From NCBI GenBank assembly GCA_014385265.1, contig JACRTJ010000025.1, forward strand, positions 1 to 64,000: a stretch of DNA of 64,000 bases, read 5' to 3'. The notes beneath the pieces were generated by a model. It saw only the letters and a list, made by a program, of their open reading frames with translations. It did no database searches and was not told the origin of the DNA. Of the stretch, positions 58,942 to 64,000 are shown one piece after another; position 1 is the stretch's first letter, and each line of letters opens with the position of its first letter. Made by a program: the position numbers and the translations under genes. The stretch is from Enterocloster hominis (ex Liu et al. 2021) (lineage in GTDB: Bacteria; Bacillota; Clostridia; Lachnospirales; Lachnospiraceae).

Positions 58942-60370
58942 GCGCTGGGGACTGAAGCTTTTGTCGGTCTTATGTGCCTTTCTGGTGTGGCTGGGCGTCG
59001 TCAATGTGGCCGATCCGGTGATGACCAGCACGGTGGAGGTGCCGGTGGAGATCGTCAACGGAGAAGTACTGGAAGCCAGCGGCTTAACGTATGAGATCAT
59101 AGGAAAAAAGACGACCACCGTGTCGTATGAGGTAAAAACGACCAATGCCCACCGGATCCGTCCGGCAGACTTCAGAGCCTATGCGGATATGACGGATCTC
59201 TGGTCTGTTACAGGCTCCATCCCTGTAAAGGTGGAGGTGCTGAACCACAGCGAATACCTGCTGTCAGCCCCCGTGAGCCGGGTATCCACCATCAAGATCG
59301 AGACGGAGCCCTTACAGAAGAAGCGGTTCGATATCAACGTTTCCTACGCGGGAGACCTGGAGGAAGGATACGAAGCGGGAGACGTGGTGCTGTCTCCGGA
59401 TCATTTATATGTGGAGGGGCCGGAATCCACCATCGGCCAGATCAGCAGCGTGGGGATCGAGATCTCCCTGGATGGCCTGACCATGGACGCAGAGGGGACG
59501 GCATCGCCCCAGTTCTACGACGCCAATGGCAATAAGATCGTTCTGGACCAGCGGGTGGAGGTGGACTGTGAATCGGTATCCTACTCCATGCCGGTCCTCA
59601 AGGTAAAGAGCCTGCTGCTGGATTTCGAGGTTTCCGGACAGGTGGCCGACGGATACCGGTTCACGGGCGTGGAATGTGATGTGAAGAGCGTTCCTGTCAT
59701 CGGCCTGAAATCGGTGCTGGCTTCCTTAAATACCATTACGATCCCTGGTGAAAGCCTGAACCTGGACGGAGCCAGGACCAATATGGTGCGGACCATCGAT
59801 ATCAACGAGTATCTGCCGGTGGGAGTTTCCCTGGCCGGTACGGGCCGCCACGAGATCAATGTGACCCTGACTGTGGAGCAGTTAAAGGAACGTGTTTATA
59901 CGGTGGAGGTCAACGATGCCTCCTTTACAGGGGAAAACGATGATTATATCTACCGGGCGGAGCCGGATACGGTGAATATCCGTATCGAGGCCCTGGCTGA
60001 GGAGCTGGACAGCCTTACTCTGGATTCCGCGGACATCCAGGTGGATGTTTCCTCCATGGGCGAGGGGATCCATGAGGCGAAGGTGGTGCTGAAGCTGGAT
60101 CTGGACCGGGTATACAGGGTCCTGGATATCTCCTCCTGCAGCATCCAGGTGATGAAGGTCCCCGAGGCAACGGAGAGCGCGTCTTCAGCCGGGACGGCGG
60201 AAGAGACCACGGCGGAGACCAGTACGGGAGCCAGTGAAACAGACGACGCTTCCGGAGCCCAGGATGGAACGGAGGTATCCGGAACAGCCGCCTCCCATGA
60301 GACGGAGGAGAGCCGCCGCGCAGAGGTCCATCCGGCGGAGGAATCCTCTTCTGCGCAGGAAAACCGGTAA
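58922..60370 (+). CDS. cdaR: CdaA regulator CdaR (YbbR domains)
   Basis: 482-aa protein: one N-terminal membrane helix (LKLLSVLCAFLVWLGVVNVA) and about four extracytosolic YbbR repeats (about 35-420, each with a Val/Pro-rich strand pattern such as VEVPVEIVNGE). It controls CdaA activity. The last about 55 residues form an Ser/Thr/Glu/Ala-rich disordered tail. GAAGGGAAG supports the ATG at 58922. The gene normally next in this operon, glmM, is absent; HPr follows. Confidence 0.92.
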   Translation: MKEKQNKRWGLKLLSVLCAFLVWLGVVNVADPVMTSTVEVPVEIVNGEVLEASGLTYEIIGKKTTTVSYEVKTTNAHRIRPADFRAYADMTDLWSVTGSIPVKVEVLNHSEYLLSAPVSRVSTIKIETEPLQKKRFDINVSYAGDLEEGYEAGDVVLSPDHLYVEGPESTIGQISSVGIEISLDGLTMDAEGTASPQFYDANGNKIVLDQRVEVDCESVSYSMPVLKVKSLLLDFEVSGQVADGYRFTGVECDVKSVPVIGLKSVLASLNTITIPGESLNLDGARTNMVRTIDINEYLPVGVSLAGTGRHEINVTLTVEQLKERVYTVEVNDASFTGENDDYIYRAEPDTVNIRIEALAEELDSLTLDSADIQVDVSSMGEGIHEAKVVLKLDLDRVYRVLDISSCSIQVMKVPEATESASSAGTAEETTAETSTGASETDDASGAQDGTEVSGTAASHETEESRRAEVHPAEESSSAQENR

Positions 60371-60409
60371 AGACACGGCATCTTATGAAAAATGGAGTAT
60401 AGTTACAAT

Positions 60410-60673
60410 ATGGTAAAGCAAAGAGTTACGATCAAAAATCCCACAGGCCTTCACCTCAGGCCGGCGGGGATTCTGTGCAAGGAAGCCCTGCGGTACCAGT
60501 CCTCGGTGAAATTTCAGTTTGGTACCAGCACAGCCAATGCCAAGAGCGTTTTAAGTGTTCTTGGGGCCTGCGTGAAAAGCGGGGATGAGATTACGTTTAT
60601 CTGCGAGGGGCCGGATGAGGAAAAGGCCCTGGCGGACATGGTCGCCCTGGTGGAAAGCGGCCTGGGAGAATAA
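60410..60673 (+). CDS. HPr family phosphocarrier protein
   Basis: 87-aa HPr. The phosphorylated histidine is His15 in NPTGLHLRPAG, and the regulatory serine Ser46 follows Lys45 in NAKSVLSVLG, so both PEP-PTS transfer and HPr-kinase control look possible. Leu16 replaces the usual Ala. No ptsI is adjacent. GGAG lies 12 nt before the ATG at 60410, rather far; an ATG at 60392 has no site. It sits between cdaR and the polymerase gene. Confidence 0.88.
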   Translation: MVKQRVTIKNPTGLHLRPAGILCKEALRYQSSVKFQFGTSTANAKSVLSVLGACVKSGDEITFICEGPDEEKALADMVALVESGLGE

Positions 60674-60679
60674 CTGGAT

Positions 60680-62029
60680 ATGGTAGTTTATCTGATCCTT
60701 TATGGCGCCGGTGTGCTTTTTGCATCCAGCGTCCATTACTATATGTCGGGAATGAGTCTGATCCTGGCAGCCCTGTATCTGTATTTTTATGATTACAGGC
60801 GGAGCGGGAACCCGTTCCATCTCAGGGCCCTGTTTTCCCTGTTCTGGGTAGGAGGGGAAGGGATCTCCTGCTTTAAGCTGAGCCGGCTCCAGACCGACTG
60901 GGATCCGGTGACCTGGGCCAGCTTTTTCATAGCCCTGGCCGCTTTCTGGAGTGTGTTTGGACTGGCAGAGGCCCGGATCCGGAAAAAACGGGAAGAGGGG
61001 AAGGATAAAAGAGAGGAAAAGGCCAGGAGGAAAGGCGTGGAAGCCGTATCTGAAGGAACAGAGGCTGCCGGGAGCTTTGGTAGGCTCACGGCCATCCTTC
61101 TTCTGACGGCTGTGTCCTGGGCCGCTTTTCTTCTGGAAGCAGCGGTCCTGGGCTATGTGCCGTTCTTCCTGCGGGGAGTGCCCCATGCCTACTCCCATTT
61201 CCACATATCCGGCGTCCACTATTTCACCGTTTCCTGCGTGCTGGTACCGTCCATGGCAGTGATCTGGTTTCTGCGCGGAGGCGTAAAGAAGCGCTGGCAG
61301 GCGGTCCTGGTGCTTCTGGCTGCGGCAGCATCCCTTCTGGTCCCTGTGCTCTGCGTGTCCCGGTTCCAGCTGATCTTTGCGGTGATCCTGGCGGTGCTGA
61401 CTTTTATGCAGGTCTCGGGAAAGAAGCGGCTGCGGTATCTGTTCGGAGCGGCTGCGGCGCTGCTGCCGCTCTATGTGATCCTGACTGTTGCCAGGAGCCA
61501 CGATGTGGCGTATCTCAACGGTATTTTTGAGATGAAGGACCCGGCGACGCCTATTTTTATCACCCAGCCGTATATGTACATTGCCAATAATTATGATAAT
61601 TTCAACTGTCTGGTGACAGAGCTCCCGGCCCATTCCATGGGGCTTAAGAGCCTGTTTCCCTTATGGGCCTTAACGGGGCTTAAGTTAATAAAGCCGGAGC
61701 TGGTGGATTTTCCCATCTATACCACCAAGGAGGAGCTGACGACGGTGACGCTGTTTTACGACGCCTACTACGATTTTGGCGTTGTGGGCGTGTTCCTTTT
61801 CTCAGCGGCCCTGGGGCTTTTTGCCGCATGGCTCATGGACCGGGCAGAGAGGGCAGAGAATCCGTTCTGGCAGCTTTTTTATTCCCAGGCGGCGCTTTAT
61901 TTCATGCTGTCATTTTTTACCACCTGGTATTCCAATCCGGCCACCTGGTTTTATTTTGCAGCCACGGGAGCGGCGATGGTCTGGGTGGAGCTCATAAAGC
62001 GGCTGGCAGGAGCCGGGGAAAGGACATAA
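60680..62029 (+). CDS. Oligosaccharide repeat-unit polymerase (Wzy-like)
   Basis: 449-aa membrane protein with about ten helices, resembling O-antigen-polymerase-type (oligo_alpha) proteins. A long periplasmic-side loop (about 275-345) carries YIANNYDNFNCLVTELP and a Thr-rich YTTKEELTTVTLFYDAYYDF, the typical position of the catalytic loop. An Arg/Lys/Glu-rich cytosolic segment covers about 95-120. It starts six bases after the HPr stop. A surface polysaccharide role is likely, but no glycosyltransferases are nearby. Confidence 0.8.
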   Translation: MVVYLILYGAGVLFASSVHYYMSGMSLILAALYLYFYDYRRSGNPFHLRALFSLFWVGGEGISCFKLSRLQTDWDPVTWASFFIALAAFWSVFGLAEARIRKKREEGKDKREEKARRKGVEAVSEGTEAAGSFGRLTAILLLTAVSWAAFLLEAAVLGYVPFFLRGVPHAYSHFHISGVHYFTVSCVLVPSMAVIWFLRGGVKKRWQAVLVLLAAAASLLVPVLCVSRFQLIFAVILAVLTFMQVSGKKRLRYLFGAAAALLPLYVILTVARSHDVAYLNGIFEMKDPATPIFITQPYMYIANNYDNFNCLVTELPAHSMGLKSLFPLWALTGLKLIKPELVDFPIYTTKEELTTVTLFYDAYYDFGVVGVFLFSAALGLFAAWLMDRAERAENPFWQLFYSQAALYFMLSFFTTWYSNPATWFYFAATGAAMVWVELIKRLAGAGERT

Positions 62030-62084
62030 AAGGGGAAGGCTGTTTTATCTGGGGGACAATAAGAAAACGATGGAGGAAATGAAA

Positions 62085-63278
62085 ATGGTATCAGAAAAAA
62101 TGAAGCCGTTCATGGCGAACAATTCCGCGATCCGCGCCATGTTTGAGGAAGGAAAGAAAATGGCCGCCGTCTATGGGGCGGAAAACGTATACGATTTCAG
62201 TCTGGGAAATCCCAATGTGCCGGTTCCGGAGGTCAATGAGGCCATCCTGGAGATCGTGAAAGAGGAGGCGTTCAATGCCCTTCACGGCTATATGAGCAAC
62301 GCCGGCTTTGAGGATGTGCGCCAGACCATCGCCCAGTCCATCAATGAACGGTTCGGCACCAGTTTTTCTGAGAAAAACCTGATCATGACCGTGGGAGCTG
62401 CAAGCGGCCTCAATGTGATCTTAAAGAGCATCTTAAACCCTGGAGACCAGGTGATCGTATTCGCCCCGTACTTTGTGGAGTACGACGGCTATGTGAGGAA
62501 TTATGACGGAGAAGTGGTGCGGATCTCCCCGGATACAGAGACCTTTATGCCAAAGCTGGATGAGTTTGAGGAGAAGATCACAAAAAGGACCAAGGCCGTC
62601 ATCATCAATAACCCCAATAATCCCACAGGAGTTGTGTATGGCGAGGATACCATAAAGGCCCTGGCGGCTATCCTGGAGAAGAAGGAAAAGGAGTTTGGCA
62701 TCTCCATCCTTCTGATCTCCGACGAGCCCTACCGGGAGCTGGCCTACGGGGTGGAGGTCCCCTATGTGACAAAGTATTACCATAATACGGTGGTGGGGTA
62801 TTCTTACAGCAAATCCCTTTCCATCCCCGGCGAGCGCATCGGCTACCTGGTGATCCCCGATGAGGTGGATGAGAGCGGGGAGCTGATCACTGCCGCCTCC
62901 ATCGCCAACCGGGTCCTGGGCTGCGTCAACGCCCCGTCCCTGATCCAGAAGGTGATCCAGTACTGTATCCGGCACAAGGTGACCGTCAACGTGGAGGCCT
63001 ACGAGAAGAACCGGGATCTTTTGTACCATGCGTTAAAGGAGGACGGCTTTACCTGCGCAAAGCCCGACGGCGCGTTTTACCTGTTTGTCAAGTCTCCGGT
63101 AGCGGATGAAAAGGAATTCTGTGAGACCGCAAAGAAGCATCACGTCTTGATGGTCCCCGGCAGCTCCTTTGCCTGCCCGGGCTATGTGCGGATCGCTTAC
63201 TGCGTATCCCATGAGCAGATCGAGCGCTCCCTTCCGGCGTTCCGGGAGATCGCCAGGGAATATGGTCTGTTAAAGTAG
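62085..63278 (+). CDS. PLP-dependent aminotransferase (class I/II)
   Basis: 397-aa fold-type I aminotransferase. Substrate/PLP points: FSLGNPNVPVPE near 39, the NPNNPTGVVY loop near 181, an Asp-Glu-Pro-Tyr in SDEPYREL near 212, and the PLP lysine in GYSYSKSLSIPGERIGY near 242. It resembles aspartate/alanine-type enzymes; the amino donor is not determinable. GGAGG at 8 nt supports the ATG at 62085 over that at 62070. Confidence 0.9.
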   Translation: MVSEKMKPFMANNSAIRAMFEEGKKMAAVYGAENVYDFSLGNPNVPVPEVNEAILEIVKEEAFNALHGYMSNAGFEDVRQTIAQSINERFGTSFSEKNLIMTVGAASGLNVILKSILNPGDQVIVFAPYFVEYDGYVRNYDGEVVRISPDTETFMPKLDEFEEKITKRTKAVIINNPNNPTGVVYGEDTIKALAAILEKKEKEFGISILLISDEPYRELAYGVEVPYVTKYYHNTVVGYSYSKSLSIPGERIGYLVIPDEVDESGELITAASIANRVLGCVNAPSLIQKVIQYCIRHKVTVNVEAYEKNRDLLYHALKEDGFTCAKPDGAFYLFVKSPVADEKEFCETAKKHHVLMVPGSSFACPGYVRIAYCVSHEQIERSLPAFREIAREYGLLK

Positions 63279-63309
63279 AGGGCAGACGCAGGTCCTCATG
63301 GAGGAGGAA

Positions 63310-64000
63310 ATGGATATCAGAAAATATGCGAGGATCTTTTTAAACATTGCGGTTCCCCTTATGACCATCTACCTGATCTGTGTCTGGGGACCGCGGCTTC
63401 TTGGTTTCTTCATACCGTTTGTGATCGGCTGGGTGGTGGCCATGATCGCCAATCCCCTGGTGCGGTTCCTGGAAAAAAAGATACGGATCGTCAGGCGGCA
63501 CAGCTCCATGGTCCTGATCGTGGGGGTTCTGGCTCTGGTGATCTTTGGCCTGTATTTCCTGGGAAGCCGGGGGCTTAAGGAGATGGTGCTGTTCGTGCGG
63601 GCCCTTCCGGGGCTTTATGCGGAGGTCCAGGAGGATGTGGCCGAAGCCTATGCGGAGCTGGAGCAGGTCCTTACGTTCCTGCCTCCGGAGGTGAAGGACT
63701 CCTTCGGTCAGGTCATCGAGCAGCTGGGAGCGTACATCGGCGGCTTTCTCCAGGACCTGGCGGCCTCTGCCGGAGGAGCTGTGGCCAGGACCCTGCCGGA
63801 TGTGCTGGTCCATACCATTGTGGTCCTTCTGTCCTCCTATCTGTTCCTGGCGGAGCATGATGTGATCGTCCAGAGGATAAAGGAAGTGATGCCGGGGGCG
63901 GTGAAGCGGTATGCGGGACTTATAAAGAAGGACGTCAGGAAGGTCATCGGCGGCTACTTCATGGCCCAGTTCAAGATCATGTTCGTGGTGGCCCTGGTGC
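63310..64000 (+). CDS. YtvI/AI-2E family permease (partial)
   Basis: The first 230 codons of a membrane protein cut by the window end. Early helices (VPLMTIYLICVWGPRLLGFF, then FVIGWVVAMIANPLVRFLEK) and the amphipathic middle (LPGLYAEVQEDVAEAYAELE) fit the AI-2E transporter family. The start and the short first segment resemble sporulation protein YtvI. GGAGGA precedes the ATG. The C-terminal half needed to separate these options is missing. Confidence 0.8.
   Translation, partial: MDIRKYARIFLNIAVPLMTIYLICVWGPRLLGFFIPFVIGWVVAMIANPLVRFLEKKIRIVRRHSSMVLIVGVLALVIFGLYFLGSRGLKEMVLFVRALPGLYAEVQEDVAEAYAELEQVLTFLPPEVKDSFGQVIEQLGAYIGGFLQDLAASAGGAVARTLPDVLVHTIVVLLSSYLFLAEHDVIVQRIKEVMPGAVKRYAGLIKKDVRKVIGGYFMAQFKIMFVVALV

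Noticed and set aside
63310-64000. Firm assignment as the AI-2 exporter TqsA
   Set aside because: The family includes sporulation protein YtvI, and the decisive C-terminal half is outside the window.

Overview
The window looks like chromosome of a gut-type Clostridia, most likely Lachnospiraceae. It has moderately high GC with strong AGGAGG ribosome sites, sporulation-linked families (a YlmC/YmxH-type PRC-barrel protein, a PdaA-like deacetylase, a YtvI-like permease) and families I know mainly from this group (DUF4250, DUF5722, DUF6465, DUF1576, EFR1 ferredoxins, class II GalT). This is judged from protein families, not from a database search.

Layout. (1) 140-6674: a complete four-gene Wadjet (JetABCD) anti-plasmid system. 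(2) 6675-7159: a hairpin-rich intergenic stretch holding copy 1 of a structured repeat. (3) 7160-17409: an accessory array of small soluble genes of the kind found as immunity genes for polymorphic toxins (YwqG/DUF1963, EF-Tu-domain-like, ankyrin, DUF5713, DUF4241, C_GCAxxG_C_C, sulfatase-modifying-factor-like, KptA, CbrC), mixed with broken genes and 3' stubs. (4) 17550-24548: housekeeping genes (amidohydrolase, DUF1847, YlmC, nrdR, yqeG, efp, 5'-nucleotidase, XRE regulator, EFR1 ferredoxin). (5) 24605-24676: tRNA-Arg(CCG). (6) 25402-29017: pstSCAB phosphate importer without phoU, facing an asparaginase. (7) 30986-40005: a tight eight-gene run from a good sigma-A promoter to a strong terminator: plsC-like acyltransferase, pheA, ppx, ppk, patatin, zinc-ribbon protein, tartrate/isopropylmalate-type dehydrogenase, trmO. 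(8) 40058-47896: DUF1576 permease, orphan KdpD/KdpE-like pair with a 48-aa membrane peptide upstream, PdaA-like deacetylase, CPBP protease, repeat copy 2 ahead of a secreted DUF5722 protein, and a histone-H1-tailed DUF6465 protein. (9) 47923-56537: RNA modification (RsmF-like, RluA-like), D,D-carboxypeptidase, HD hydrolase, the NusG-II/ApbE/Gx-transporter trio, galT. (10) 56667-64000: two membrane proteins, cdaA-cdaR for c-di-AMP, HPr, a polysaccharide polymerase, an aminotransferase and a truncated YtvI/AI-2E permease.

The genes suggest linked themes: defence (Wadjet plus immunity array), phosphate uptake and polyphosphate storage (pst, ppx, ppk), potassium/c-di-AMP/cell envelope (KdpDE-like pair, CdaA/CdaR, carboxypeptidase, deacetylase) and flavin-based extracytosolic redox (ApbE trio).

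The least explained signals are: the two-copy three-hairpin repeat, in which compensatory changes keep the central stem paired; a hairpin that may shorten the jetA ribosome-site spacing; array genes preceded by 3' stubs of other genes; and a probable leaderless transcript for the RluA-family gene. Promoters, hairpins and starts were read by eye; none has been tested computationally or experimentally.
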